DNA of 45,484 bases from Ruminococcaceae bacterium AM07-15 (GTDB lineage Bacteria > Bacillota > Clostridia > Oscillospirales > Butyricicoccaceae), in contig QUDE01000022.1 in assembly GCA_003477405.1 (NCBI GenBank), positions 1-45,484 of the forward strand. Direction: 5' to 3'. The translations under genes and the position numbers were made by a program. Position 1 is the first letter of the stretch, and each line of letters starts with the position of its first letter. The notes below the pieces were generated by a model. The model made no database searches, had not been told where the DNA came from, and saw only the letters and a program-made list of their open reading frames with translations. Positions 15,707 to 23,203 of this stretch are shown piece by piece.

Positions 15707-16546
15707 ATGTTTCAGGATATCGCCCCGCATCGGTTCAGCAATGTGTTTTTCAAAGATGCCATCCATCCCGAGGATGTGCTGCTTTGTTACAATGGCAATC
15801 ATGTGTTACTGCAGCCGGTGGGCGAGGGGGATTACGCGTTGCCCCGGGCCTGCCAACTGCCCCAGCAGGCAGCCATGGAGGCCATTTATTTGTTTTCGGT
15901 GGATAAGACCCGGTATTTTGGTTTCTGGCATCCCCATACAGTGGGGGATGTGCCGGGCCTTTCCTGGCAGAGCACGCAGGTGCTGCGCACGGTGAAAGAT
16001 CCGGTGACCCTGTTTGCCGGTATGGAAGGTTGGCATCTCTATCGGTGGTTCCGGGTCAACCGTTTCTGCGGCCACTGCGGAAAGCCCATGGAGCTGAAAG
16101 GGGATGAACGGGCGGTGATCTGCCCCGAATGCGGCAATGTGGTCTATCCCCGGATCAATCCTGCCATTATTGTGGCAGTGGAAAACCAAGGGAAACTGCT
16201 GCTGGCCCGCAATGCCAGCAGCCCTCCGGGCCGCTATGGCCTGATTGCCGGATTCGTGGAATTCGGCGAGTCGCTGGAGGACACTGTCCGCCGGGAAGTG
16301 CGGGAAGAAGTGGGGCTGAAAGTCACCGATGTGCAGTATTATAACAGCCAGCCCTGGCCTTTTTCCGAGTCGCTGATGCTGGGGTTCTTCGCCCGGGTGG
16401 AGGGGGATGCTCAGCTGCATCCGGACAAGAAGGAAATTGCCGAGGCCAAATGGGTGTCGCCAGAGGAATTGCCTCCGCCGGTGTCCCGCATCAGCATTGC
16501 CCAGGAATTGATGCAGGAATTCAAACGCCGCAAAATGGAAGAATAA
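15707..16546 (+). CDS. nudC: NAD(H) pyrophosphatase / NAD-cap hydrolase NudC
   Basis: 279 residues. A zinc ribbon (Cys121, 124, 139, 142) precedes the Nudix domain, whose box runs from Gly182 to Leu204 with Glu188 and the RE/EE residues in place. The sequence SQPWPF (from residue 214) is the hallmark of the NADH-specific subgroup. NudC hydrolyses NADH to NMNH and AMP and can remove NAD caps from RNA. AAAAGGAG precedes the ATG. Length is slightly above the E. coli protein (257) because of the N-terminal region. Confidence 0.92.
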   Translation: MFQDIAPHRFSNVFFKDAIHPEDVLLCYNGNHVLLQPVGEGDYALPRACQLPQQAAMEAIYLFSVDKTRYFGFWHPHTVGDVPGLSWQSTQVLRTVKDPVTLFAGMEGWHLYRWFRVNRFCGHCGKPMELKGDERAVICPECGNVVYPRINPAIIVAVENQGKLLLARNASSPPGRYGLIAGFVEFGESLEDTVRREVREEVGLKVTDVQYYNSQPWPFSESLMLGFFARVEGDAQLHPDKKEIAEAKWVSPEELPPPVSRISIAQELMQEFKRRKMEE

Positions 16547-16552
16547 AAAAAT

Positions 16553-16581
16553 CCGGTCTGTCAAAACAGACCGGCTTTTTT
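16553..16581. terminator. Bidirectional terminator after nudC
   Basis: A 9-bp stem CCGGTCTGT/ACAGACCGG with a short AT loop is bordered by an A-run and a T-run. It serves nudC and the convergent gene ending at 16580. Confidence 0.85.
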
Positions 16582-17425
16582 AGCTTCGCCCGGCGGCGGG
16601 GAGATTTTCCAGAATCTCTTGCTGGGAAGGGGAAAGGGAAGAAAGATCCCGTTCCACCTGAATGTCGGAAAGGGTGGAAAAATAGATTTTGCTGCCGTAG
16701 TCATGGTAGCACATCAGATATTGTTCGCCTTCCAGCTGAAGCCGGGCATAGCCTTCTTTGGATCGGGCATAGAGTACGCCATCTAGGATGAGGAAGCTTT
16801 CCACATCCCGCAGCAGGCGGACGGTATAGCCGATGTCCAGCTCCCGGGCCTGGGCGTCCACCAGCTGCAAGCGGCGGAAGCCATCGGCCCCGGTGACTTC
16901 CTCGATGCGGAAGCGGCCCGAACCGAAGGAGGCCACACAGGAGGTGGAGGGGAACGCCTGGTATTGAGGCGTGAGAGAGACCAGTTTGTTGTATTCGGCC
17001 AGGGGAAAGAGCCGCAGGTCATGGACCAGAGTAATGCCGCTCCAGGCCTTGGCATAGCGGGAATAATGTTTACCGGTATACAGACGGCAGGTACCGTCTT
17101 GCCAGTGGGCAGCGGCTGCACCGCTGACGCCTTTCACATAAAGGGTGTCTTTTTCCAGCCGGTAAGCATAGACCCGGTTGACCAAAACCTTTTGCCTCCC
17201 ATCCTGGGTGAGGCAAAGGTCCAGATACCGGTTTCCCTGCCGGTCGGTGTACGCCACGATGGAGAAGTCTCCGGCCGTGAGCCAGGATTTCCGGTTAACG
17301 CCCTGGGGCAGGGCAGGCCAGTTTTCCCTTACAATCAAAGCGGTGAGGATCAGGACGGTGGGCAGAAAAAGCAGCACAAAAGGACGGCGGACACGGGAAA
17401 GTGCCTGCTTGATTTTTCCTTTCAT
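16580..17425 (-). CDS. Membrane-anchored protein of unknown function
   Basis: 281 residues from the ATG at 17425 with GGGGAGGTGGGG upstream. One N-terminal membrane helix (about 14-32) after a basic start suggests a signal anchor with the rest outside. The remainder is rich in beta-strand-like stretches (DFSIVAYTDRQGNRYLDL, FRIEEVTGADGFRRLQL) with no recognised motif, perhaps a beta-propeller or sandwich. The long open frame that continues upstream of this start across the copper genes on the same strand is not coding. Divergent from copA. Confidence 0.65.
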   Translation of the reverse strand: MKGKIKQALSRVRRPFVLLFLPTVLILTALIVRENWPALPQGVNRKSWLTAGDFSIVAYTDRQGNRYLDLCLTQDGRQKVLVNRVYAYRLEKDTLYVKGVSGAAAAHWQDGTCRLYTGKHYSRYAKAWSGITLVHDLRLFPLAEYNKLVSLTPQYQAFPSTSCVASFGSGRFRIEEVTGADGFRRLQLVDAQARELDIGYTVRLLRDVESFLILDGVLYARSKEGYARLQLEGEQYLMCYHDYGSKIYFSTLSDIQVERDLSSLSPSQQEILENLPAAGRS

Positions 17426-17490
17426 ATCCCCACCTCCCCATCTCCCTTTATGATAAATCTTTTCCAGGGAAATGAAAAGAAAAACTTCTC

Positions 17491-17520
17491 TTGACAAAGA
17501 AGAGTGAATCTGTATACAAT
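17491..17520 (+). promoter_or_regulatory. copA operon promoter
   Basis: TTGACA at 17491-17496 with TACAAT at 17515-17520 (18-nt spacer; TATACA at 17513 is an alternative). It directly precedes the GC-rich operator. Confidence 0.75.
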
Positions 17521-17526
17521 ATAGAT

Positions 17527-17562
17527 ACCCCCCGGGGGGTGGGGTGTTATATGCCCCCCGGG
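17527..17562 (+). promoter_or_regulatory. Copper-responsive operator, probably bound by CsoR
   Basis: A perfect 14-bp palindrome, ACCCCCCGGGGGGT, at 17527-17540 lies just downstream of the -10, and a partial second copy (CCCCCCGGG) is at 17554-17562. CsoR proteins bind GC-rich inverted repeats with C-runs and G-runs flanked by TA. The csoR gene is the last gene of this operon, so autorepression relieved by Cu(I) is expected. Confidence 0.7.
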
Positions 17563-17587
17563 AATCCGTTGGGAGGGGAGTAACCAA

Positions 17588-20161
17588 ATGAAAACCAAAT
17601 TCAATGTGACCGGTATGACCTGCTCGGCCTGTTCCGCCCATGTGGATAAAAGTGTGCGGAAGCTGGAGGGCGTCAGCGATGTCAATGTGAATCTGCTGGC
17701 CAATACTATGGTGGTGGACTATGACGAAAAGACCGTCACCACAGATGAGATCATAAAGGCGGTGGAGAAGGGCGGCTATGGAGCCAATCTGCCCGCAGCT
17801 CCCGCCGGAGAAGTGCCTCGCCAGAGTGCAGTGGACCAGGCCAAGGAGGAGACGCGGAAGGTAAAGGGACGGCTCATCGTTTCCTTTGTCTTTATGATCC
17901 CTCTGTTTTATCTGGCCATGGGCCATATGATGTCCTGGCCGCTGCCGGCATTTTTCCTGGGGGAGGAAAACGCGCTCACCTATGCCTTTACCCAGTTCCT
18001 TCTTTGTTTGCCGGTGGCCTATGTGAACCGGAAGTACTTTATCAACGGGTTCAAGACTTTGGCCCGGCGCAGTCCCAACATGGACTCCCTCATCGCCATT
18101 GGCAGCACAGCCGCCATTGTCTATGGAATCTATGCCATCTATAAGATCGGCTGGGGCCTGGGGCATGGGGACAGCCACATGGTCCATCAATATTCCATGG
18201 ACCTGTATTTTGAAACTTCGGCCATGATCCTGGCCCTGATCACCCTGGGCAAATTTTTGGAGAGCCGCAGCAAAGGCAAAACCTCGGAGGCCATCACAAA
18301 GCTGATGGATCTGGCACCCAAAACCGCCACGGTGGAACGGGATGGACAGGAAGTGGAGATCCCGGTGGAGCAGGTGCAGGCCGGGGATATTCTGGTGGTG
18401 CGGCCGGGACAGAGCCTGCCGGTGGACGGTGTCATTGCGGAGGGGACCACTGCTATCGATGAGTCGGCCCTCACCGGAGAGAGCATCCCGGTGGAAAAAG
18501 GGCCCGGGGATCGGGTCACCGGGGCGTCCATCAACAAAACCGGCTTTTTCAAGTTCCGGGCCGACAAGGTGGGGCAGGATACCGCTCTCCAGCAGATCAT
18601 CCACCTGGTGGAGGAAGCCGGGGCCAGCAAGGCCCCCATCGCCAAATTGGCCGACAAGGTCAGCGGCGTCTTTGTGCCTGCGGTGATCGGCATTGCTCTT
18701 GTGACCTTTGCCGTCTGGCTGCTCATGGGAAAGAGCTTTGAATTTGCCATGTCCATGGGCATTGGTGTGTTGGTGATTTCCTGCCCTTGTGCCTTGGGCC
18801 TGGCCACACCCACCGCCATCATGGTGGGAACCGGCAAGGGGGCTGAGCAGGGCATCCTGGTGCGTTCGGCCCAGGCCTTGGAGATCGCCCGCACGGTGGA
18901 TACCGTGGTGCTGGACAAAACCGGTACCGTTACCAAGGGAAAACCCCAGGTGACCCAGGTCATTCCGGCCCCTAATGTTGCGGAAGAGGAACTTTTGCAG
19001 CTGGCCGCCGCCCTGGAGAGGCCTTCGGAGCACCCTCTGGCCGAAGCGGTGCTGGTGTATACCGGCGAGAAGGGATTTTGCCCTGTGCCAGTGGAGGATT
19101 TTGCCGCTTTGTCCGGACGGGGCGCCAAAGGGAAGCTTCAGGGAGAAACCGCCCTGGCCGGCAATCTCCTGTTGATGCAGGAAGAGGGGATTGATCCGGG
19201 AGATCTGGCCCAAGCCGGTGAGAAGCTGGCCCAGAAGGGGAATACCCCCTTGTATTTTGCCTGGAAGGGCCGTATCATGGGATTGATCGCCGTGGCCGAT
19301 GTGATCAAGGAGACCAGTCCTCGGGCAGTAAAAGAACTGGAAAAGATGGGCATTCAGGTGGTTATGCTCACCGGGGATAACGAAGTCACCGCACAGGCCA
19401 TCGGAAAGGCTGCTGGTATCACGAAAGTCATCGCCGGTGTGATGCCCCAGGACAAGGAACGCCATGTGCGCCAGCTCCAGGAGCAGGGGCATAAGGTAGC
19501 CATGGTGGGCGACGGCATTAACGATGCCCCTGCCTTGGCCCGGGCCAATGTGGGCATTGCCATTGGTGCCGGTACCGATGTAGCCATCGAATCGGCCGAT
19601 GTGGTGCTGATGCACTCCGACTTGATGGATGTGCCCGCTGCCATTCAGCTGTCCCGGGCCACCATCCGCAATGTGAAGCAGAACCTCTTCTGGGCTTTGC
19701 TCTATAACAGCATCGGAATTCCTCTGGCCGCCGGTGTGCTCTATCCCGCCTTTGGCCTGCGGCTTAACCCCATGTTCGGCGCCGCCGCCATGAGCATGAG
19801 CTCGATGTGCGTGGTCAGCAACGCCTTGCGGCTGAAATTTTTCCGTCCTCGGTTTGATGGGGAAGCATTGCCCACTGAAACCCAACAAGAAGTTGAAATT
19901 ATCAATACAAATAGTATAGAAAAAGAAGAAAATCACGAAAGCGAGGAAAAACCAATGAAAAAAACCATCATGATTCAGGGTATGATGTGCCCCAACTGTG
20001 TGAAGCATGTGAAGAATGCCCTCAGCGCCCTGCCTGGCTGCCAGGTGGAGGTGGACCTGGAAAAGGGCATGGCCCAGGTGGAGATGAGCCAGCCTGTGTC
20101 CGATGATACCCTGCGTCAGGCCGTCACTGACGCCGGTTATACCGTCACGGAGATCCGCTGA
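17588..20161 (+). CDS. copA: Cu(I)-exporting P1B-type ATPase with a C-terminal CopZ-like domain
   Basis: 857 residues, longer than usual single-HMA CopA (about 740-800). An N-terminal metal-binding domain has MTCSAC (Cys12, Cys15). Eight membrane helices follow; the transport site is CPC (Cys399-Cys401), the phosphorylated Asp443 lies in DKTGT, and SEHP, MLTGDNEVTAQ and GDGINDAPALA are present. After the ATPase a charged linker (about 765-789) joins a complete second HMA domain with MCPNC that begins with Met790 and is 68 residues long, the size of free CopZ. The enzyme exports cytoplasmic Cu(I). The linker DNA is AT-rich, unlike its surroundings, and carries promoter-like and ribosome-site-like sequences. 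Confidence 0.94.
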   Translation: MKTKFNVTGMTCSACSAHVDKSVRKLEGVSDVNVNLLANTMVVDYDEKTVTTDEIIKAVEKGGYGANLPAAPAGEVPRQSAVDQAKEETRKVKGRLIVSFVFMIPLFYLAMGHMMSWPLPAFFLGEENALTYAFTQFLLCLPVAYVNRKYFINGFKTLARRSPNMDSLIAIGSTAAIVYGIYAIYKIGWGLGHGDSHMVHQYSMDLYFETSAMILALITLGKFLESRSKGKTSEAITKLMDLAPKTATVERDGQEVEIPVEQVQAGDILVVRPGQSLPVDGVIAEGTTAIDESALTGESIPVEKGPGDRVTGASINKTGFFKFRADKVGQDTALQQIIHLVEEAGASKAPIAKLADKVSGVFVPAVIGIALVTFAVWLLMGKSFEFAMSMGIGVLVISCPCALGLATPTAIMVGTGKGAEQGILVRSAQALEIARTVDTVVLDKTGTVTKGKPQVTQVIPAPNVAEEELLQLAAALERPSEHPLAEAVLVYTGEKGFCPVPVEDFAALSGRGAKGKLQGETALAGNLLLMQEEGIDPGDLAQAGEKLAQKGNTPLYFAWKGRIMGLIAVADVIKETSPRAVKELEKMGIQVVMLTGDNEVTAQAIGKAAGITKVIAGVMPQDKERHVRQLQEQGHKVAMVGDGINDAPALARANVGIAIGAGTDVAIESADVVLMHSDLMDVPAAIQLSRATIRNVKQNLFWALLYNSIGIPLAAGVLYPAFGLRLNPMFGAAAMSMSSMCVVSNALRLKFFRPRFDGEALPTETQQEVEIINTNSIEKEENHESEEKPMKKTIMIQGMMCPNCVKHVKNALSALPGCQVEVDLEKGMAQVEMSQPVSDDTLRQAVTDAGYTVTEIR
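19893..20161 (+). other. copZ: Possible internal promoter and start giving free CopZ from within copA
   Basis: TTGAAA at 19893-19898 and TATAGA at 19915-19920 are 16 nt apart, inside the linker-coding part of copA. GCGAGG ends 8 nt before an in-frame ATG at 19955, from which a 68-residue CopZ-like copper chaperone (MCPNC at residues 11-15) would be made. Whether free CopZ is produced is an inference. Confidence 0.45.
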
Positions 20162-20427
20162 TGCAGGCCGACCGGCAAAAGGTAGAGCGGCTGCTCAAAA
20201 CCGCCCGGGGCCAGCTGGACGGCATCCTCAAAATGGTGGAGGAGAACAGGTATTGCATGGATATTTCCAATCAGATCATGGCCACTCAGGCCATTCTGCA
20301 CCGGGTGAACCGGGAGATTCTCCAGGCCCATTTGCAGCACTGCGTCCGCCAGTCCCTGGAGACCGGAGAGGATAGCCAACAGAAGATCGATGAACTGATG
20401 GCCCTTTTTGACAAAGCGGTGTTTTGA
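20161..20427 (+). CDS. csoR: Copper-sensing repressor CsoR
   Basis: 88 residues, all-helical DUF156 family. The Cu(I) ligands of CsoR are present as Cys32, His57 and Cys61 (HxxxC), distinguishing it from RcnR and FrmR. The ATG overlaps the copA stop (TGATG), so translation is coupled. In its apo form CsoR would bind the operator at 17527-17562 and silence the operon; copper binding releases it. Confidence 0.93.
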   Translation: MQADRQKVERLLKTARGQLDGILKMVEENRYCMDISNQIMATQAILHRVNREILQAHLQHCVRQSLETGEDSQQKIDELMALFDKAVF

Positions 20428-20437
20428 TATGCAAAAA

Positions 20438-20466
20438 AGCACTCCTGTTTACAGGAGTGCTTTTTT
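20438..20466 (+). terminator. Terminator of the copper operon
   Basis: A 10-bp stem (AGCACTCCTG, loop TTTA) with flanking A-run and T-run. The same two arms recur at 20653-20676 with loop TAAG, so the structured repeat at 20509-20650 lies between duplicate terminators. Confidence 0.88.
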
Positions 20467-20493
20467 GCACAGGCTGTGGAAAACAGATATAGC
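20465..20493 (+). promoter_or_regulatory. Possible promoter of the structured RNA element, copy 1
   Basis: TTGCAC (20465-20470), 17 nt, then TATAGC (20488-20493). Transcription would begin near 20500, at the left end of the conserved element. Confidence 0.45.
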
Positions 20494-20508
20494 GAAAGCG
20501 GATTATGT

Positions 20509-20650
20509 GTTCTACCCCTATTGATTCGCAAAAAGCCGCGACCTGTGCGTGGCTTTTTGCACTTCTCAAGGGGCAAGTGTGCGCCGTAGGCGTGCATGCA
20601 GACCCTTGCAAAAACTCAAAAAAGTGGCAGAAGCCACTTTTTTGATGCGC
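20509..20650 (+). ncRNA. Structured ~140-nt element, copy 1 (candidate small RNA)
   Basis: Conserved with 31400-31535. Parts in order: GTTCTACCCCT; hairpin P1, 10 bp (20528-20537 with 20551-20560) closing a loop GCGACCTGTGCGT; ACTTCTCAAGGGG; hairpin P2/P3 in which CAAGGG (20567-20572) pairs with CCCTTG (20603-20608) around an inner stem; GCAAAAACTC; and P4 (20616-20645), a stem with GTGGC/GCCAC and T6 that looks like an intrinsic terminator. Compared with copy 2, P1 has three two-sided compensatory changes. I do not recognise an established RNA family. It could be a small RNA or a mobile palindromic repeat. Confidence 0.6.
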
Positions 20651-20652
20651 TT

Positions 20653-20680
20653 AGCACTCCTGTAAGCAGGAGTGCTTTTT
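20653..20680 (+). terminator. Second copy of the csoR terminator hairpin
   Basis: AGCACTCCTG and its complement around a TAAG loop, then T5. The arms are identical to those at 20438-20461. Confidence 0.75.
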
Positions 20681-20682
20681 GT

Positions 20683-21135
20683 TTATTCAATTTCAAATAC
20701 CAAAGACAGAGTCTGGGTGTCAAAATCGCCGGTGTCCCGAAAATCCTGAAAGTTCTTGCGGATTCGGTAAGTGCCGGAGGATAGGCTGCCATAAAGAGGT
20801 TCCCAAAGGATCTCCTGCTGGCATTCGCCGTCCATAGTCACCAGATAGGCCAGGGAATCCCAGTAGATCTCCCCCTGGACTGTGGGCGGTACCGGTTGCC
20901 ATGCGCCCTTTTCCAGCCGTTCCAGGAGATAATCGCTACCAAATTGCAGCTGGCCGGTGGGGTGACCGCCGGATTGGTGGATGGAGAGGGTCAGACCGGT
21001 AGGGCGGATATCCTCAGCGCATACGGTGATGCCCCAATCAGGAAGAGAAGCGCTAATTGGGGTGATGCTCTCTTGGATTTGAGCGCCGGACAGAGGCAGA
21101 AACAGAGCTAAGATCCAGGCAAAAATTTGATTCAT
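20683..21135 (-). CDS. Exported immunoglobulin-like domain protein
   Basis: 150 residues: a signal peptide (about 1-18) and one beta-rich domain containing WGITVCAEDIRPTGLTLSIH, QSGGHPTGQLQFGSDY, EPLYGSLSSGTYRIRKNF and DFDTQTLSLVFEIE. This pattern (LxxGxYRIxKxF near the end) resembles the Ig-like domains found in many secreted clostridial proteins. No enzymatic motif. AAGGAGGT precedes the ATG. Divergent from the padR unit and possibly linked to it. Confidence 0.75.
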   Translation of the reverse strand: MNQIFAWILALFLPLSGAQIQESITPISASLPDWGITVCAEDIRPTGLTLSIHQSGGHPTGQLQFGSDYLLERLEKGAWQPVPPTVQGEIYWDSLAYLVTMDGECQQEILWEPLYGSLSSGTYRIRKNFQDFRDTGDFDTQTLSLVFEIE

Positions 21136-21219
21136 CTTCTATACCTCCTTGAAAAAGGCTTCTTACCAGAATAGACGAAAAAATTTGCCGGAAGTTCCTT
21201 TGACGCAGGGTGTATTCTC

Positions 21220-21281
21220 TTGACAATATATCGAATATCGAGGTATAATCAAAGCAAGAAAACATCGATGTTCGAGGTATT
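21220..21281 (+). promoter_or_regulatory. padR promoter with TCGA-containing operator repeats
   Basis: TTGACA (21220-21225), 18 nt, TATAAT (21244-21249). A perfect palindrome AACATCGATGTT lies at 21261-21272, and TCGAGGTAT occurs twice (21238-21246 and 21273-21281). PadR proteins usually repress their own promoter, and these repeats are likely contacts. Confidence 0.6.
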
Positions 21282-21297
21282 GGAAGGAGGGGAGAAG

Positions 21298-21654
21298 ATG
21301 AAGATCGACAAAAGCCTGCTTTCGGGCACCACGGTGCTGTTGGTGCTCTCCCTGCTTCAGCAGGAGGATCAGTATGGCTATCAGATGATCGCCGCCCTGT
21401 CCCAGCGGTCGGACAATGTGTTCCAGATGAAAGAGGGCACTTTGTATCCGGTGCTGCACACCCTGGAAAAGCAGGGACATATTAAAAGTTATGAAAAAGA
21501 GACCCCTCAGGGCCGGAAGCGGAAATATTACCGGCTGACGGCCAAAGGACAGCGGCTGCTGGGGGAAAAAGCCGCCGAGTGGAAGACATTTTCCCAGGGG
21601 GTGGAGAAGGTGGTGTCCGCCTGCACGCCCCAGCTTCAGCCGGAAAAGGCGTAG
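21298..21654 (+). CDS. PadR-family transcriptional regulator
   Basis: 118 residues from the ATG at 21298 after GGAAGGAGGGG. The winged helix has the PadR pattern YGYQMIAALSQ, MKEGTLYPVLHTLEKQG and GRKRKYYRLTAKGQ. PadR-s1-type regulators respond to small aromatic or antimicrobial compounds and often head operons of membrane proteins with HAAS-type domains, as here. It should bind the repeats in its own promoter. Confidence 0.92.
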   Translation: MKIDKSLLSGTTVLLVLSLLQQEDQYGYQMIAALSQRSDNVFQMKEGTLYPVLHTLEKQGHIKSYEKETPQGRKRKYYRLTAKGQRLLGEKAAEWKTFSQGVEKVVSACTPQLQPEKA

Positions 21655-21669
21655 AAGGGAGGGAATGCC

Positions 21670-22524
21670 ATGGCAAGGCCGGTGTTCACAAGGTTTTGCA
21701 ATGCTGTTTGCCAAAAAATCCGCTTTCGTCCCGACCGGCCAGGGGTGTATGAAGAGCTTCTGGCCCATCTCCAGGACAGCGCCGCTTTGCTGGAAGAGGA
21801 AGAGGGGATGGAAGGAGCCCAGGCCGCCGAAGAAGCGGTAAAGCGCATGGGCGATGCGGAGGAAATCGGCATTTTGCTGGACAAAGCCCATTCTCCCTTG
21901 CTGGGCTGGATGTGGATGCTTTCCAAATGGTTTTTGGGGATCTCCCTGGTGTTGGCCTTTTTTGCCTTGTGGCCCATTGACGAGCTGCGGGATCAGTTTT
22001 ACCGGCCCTGGCCAGAGGAAATGTTCCATGCAGACCGGCAGGAGATTCTGAAGCAGGGAGGCCCTTCGGAAAAGGCCAGGTTGGGAGCCTACACCTTTCA
22101 GATCGAAGAGGCCACCTTGCAGGATACCTGGAACCCCCGTTATCCCGACATATATACGGGCAATTATGGCCCGGAGGTGTGGCAGACTCTGGAGCTGAAT
22201 ATAACCCTTCGCAGCTATACCCCCCTCTTTTATCTGAGTGAGCCGAAACTCAGCCCCTATCTTTCCATAGAAGGCAGCGAAGGACAGGTTTATTTAGGCA
22301 GCTGGCATCCCGATGCCGATTACAGCCAGCCCTTGCTGCAAATCAGCAGCAGTCGTCCTTTGTTTTTCTGGCAGGAATGCCGCCTCACCATGTATATGGA
22401 TTATGGCCAGCGGGAGGAATTTCTCAAAAACCAATGGCTGGATCTGGTTTATGAAAGAGAAGGGAATACATTCCGCATCCGCATCCCTTTGGAGGAGGTG
22501 ACAGAGCATGAAAAGACCTCCTAA
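21670..22524 (+). CDS. Membrane protein with N-terminal HAAS-like domain
   Basis: 284 residues. The first ~85 residues resemble the HAAS/permease-prefix domain: an R.GVYEELLAHLQDSAA helix, then AAEEAVKRMGDAEEIGILL, a module commonly encoded next to PadR genes. One membrane helix follows (about 93-112), then an extracytoplasmic region of about 170 residues with no recognised family. GGGAGGG precedes the ATG. The stop overlaps the next gene by 17 nt. Confidence 0.75.
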   Translation: MARPVFTRFCNAVCQKIRFRPDRPGVYEELLAHLQDSAALLEEEEGMEGAQAAEEAVKRMGDAEEIGILLDKAHSPLLGWMWMLSKWFLGISLVLAFFALWPIDELRDQFYRPWPEEMFHADRQEILKQGGPSEKARLGAYTFQIEEATLQDTWNPRYPDIYTGNYGPEVWQTLELNITLRSYTPLFYLSEPKLSPYLSIEGSEGQVYLGSWHPDADYSQPLLQISSSRPLFFWQECRLTMYMDYGQREEFLKNQWLDLVYEREGNTFRIRIPLEEVTEHEKTS

Positions 22525-23161
22525 AGTATATCATCGCACCCTGCGAACTTTGCGCAATGTGTTTCTGGCCCTTCTGGCTCTGTGGCTTTGGTGGGCATCC
22601 CAGGGCTATCCGGCCCTGACGCCCCAGCAGGCTCTCCGCTGGCAGGAGCAGGTCCACATGGTGGAAAAGGTGGATTATCTGGATACGCTGCCTGTGGGGA
22701 TAAACGGCGAAGACCGGCTGGTGCTGGCCGAGGAGAAGAACATGCTGGAAGTGTGTACGGTCAGAAAAGACGGTTTCCTGCGGTGGAAAGCTGAAGTACT
22801 GGTGCGCTATCATCGGGAGCAGGAGTTGCAGGCCATGCCGGTAATGTGGGAGGGTATTGTGGAAGGTCCTCTTCTATTGTTTGCCTGGGCTCCGGAGGGT
22901 ACACACCGGGTGGAAGGAGTGCTCACCGACACCCGATATGATGAGCCGGTACAGGTCTTTTTTGAAGGAGAAGAAAAAATGGGAAGCTTGTTCCTGTGCC
23001 GGGGAGAAATGCCGGAAGAGGAAAACTGGCTGGGCTTTTTCTTCGATCTGAACAGGCCGCAGGATCTAACCTATCAGCAAAGAACACTTCGCTATCAAAT
23101 AGAAGTGCGGGCTTATGATCAAGGGGGAAATCTGCTGGCCGAAAGCTCCTATGGGGTATAA
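22508..23161 (+). CDS. Anchored protein of unknown function, last gene of the padR unit
   Basis: 217 residues. A basic N terminus and one hydrophobic helix (about 13-31) indicate a signal anchor; the outside domain is beta-rich with no known motif. It begins within the 3' end of the preceding gene, after GGAGGAGGTGAC, so the two are translated together. Both outside domains could be partners. Function unknown. Confidence 0.65.
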   Translation: MKRPPKVYHRTLRTLRNVFLALLALWLWWASQGYPALTPQQALRWQEQVHMVEKVDYLDTLPVGINGEDRLVLAEEKNMLEVCTVRKDGFLRWKAEVLVRYHREQELQAMPVMWEGIVEGPLLLFAWAPEGTHRVEGVLTDTRYDEPVQVFFEGEEKMGSLFLCRGEMPEEENWLGFFFDLNRPQDLTYQQRTLRYQIEVRAYDQGGNLLAESSYGV

Positions 23162-23203
23162 AAAAGCACGGCGTATCTTGAAATACGCCGTGCTTTTCTT
23201 TTT
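23162..23203. terminator. Bidirectional terminator
   Basis: A 15-bp perfect stem (core GCACGGCGTAT) with A-run and T-run, between the padR unit and the convergent redox operon. Confidence 0.9.

Noticed and set aside
17426..20008. Continuation of a minus-strand open frame through copA (1142 codons in total)
   Set aside because: Only its last part (16580-17425) has a ribosome site and membrane-protein features; the rest is the complement of copA.
20276..20611. Small minus-strand frames over the structured element, with a counterpart at 31403-31657
   Set aside because: Their shared residues come from the conserved RNA-like DNA; compensatory changes preserve base pairing, not codons.
20509..20650. 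Element as an omega-RNA or HEARO-like RNA of an IscB/TnpB transposon
   Set aside because: It is much shorter, and no IscB, TnpB or TnpA gene is nearby.
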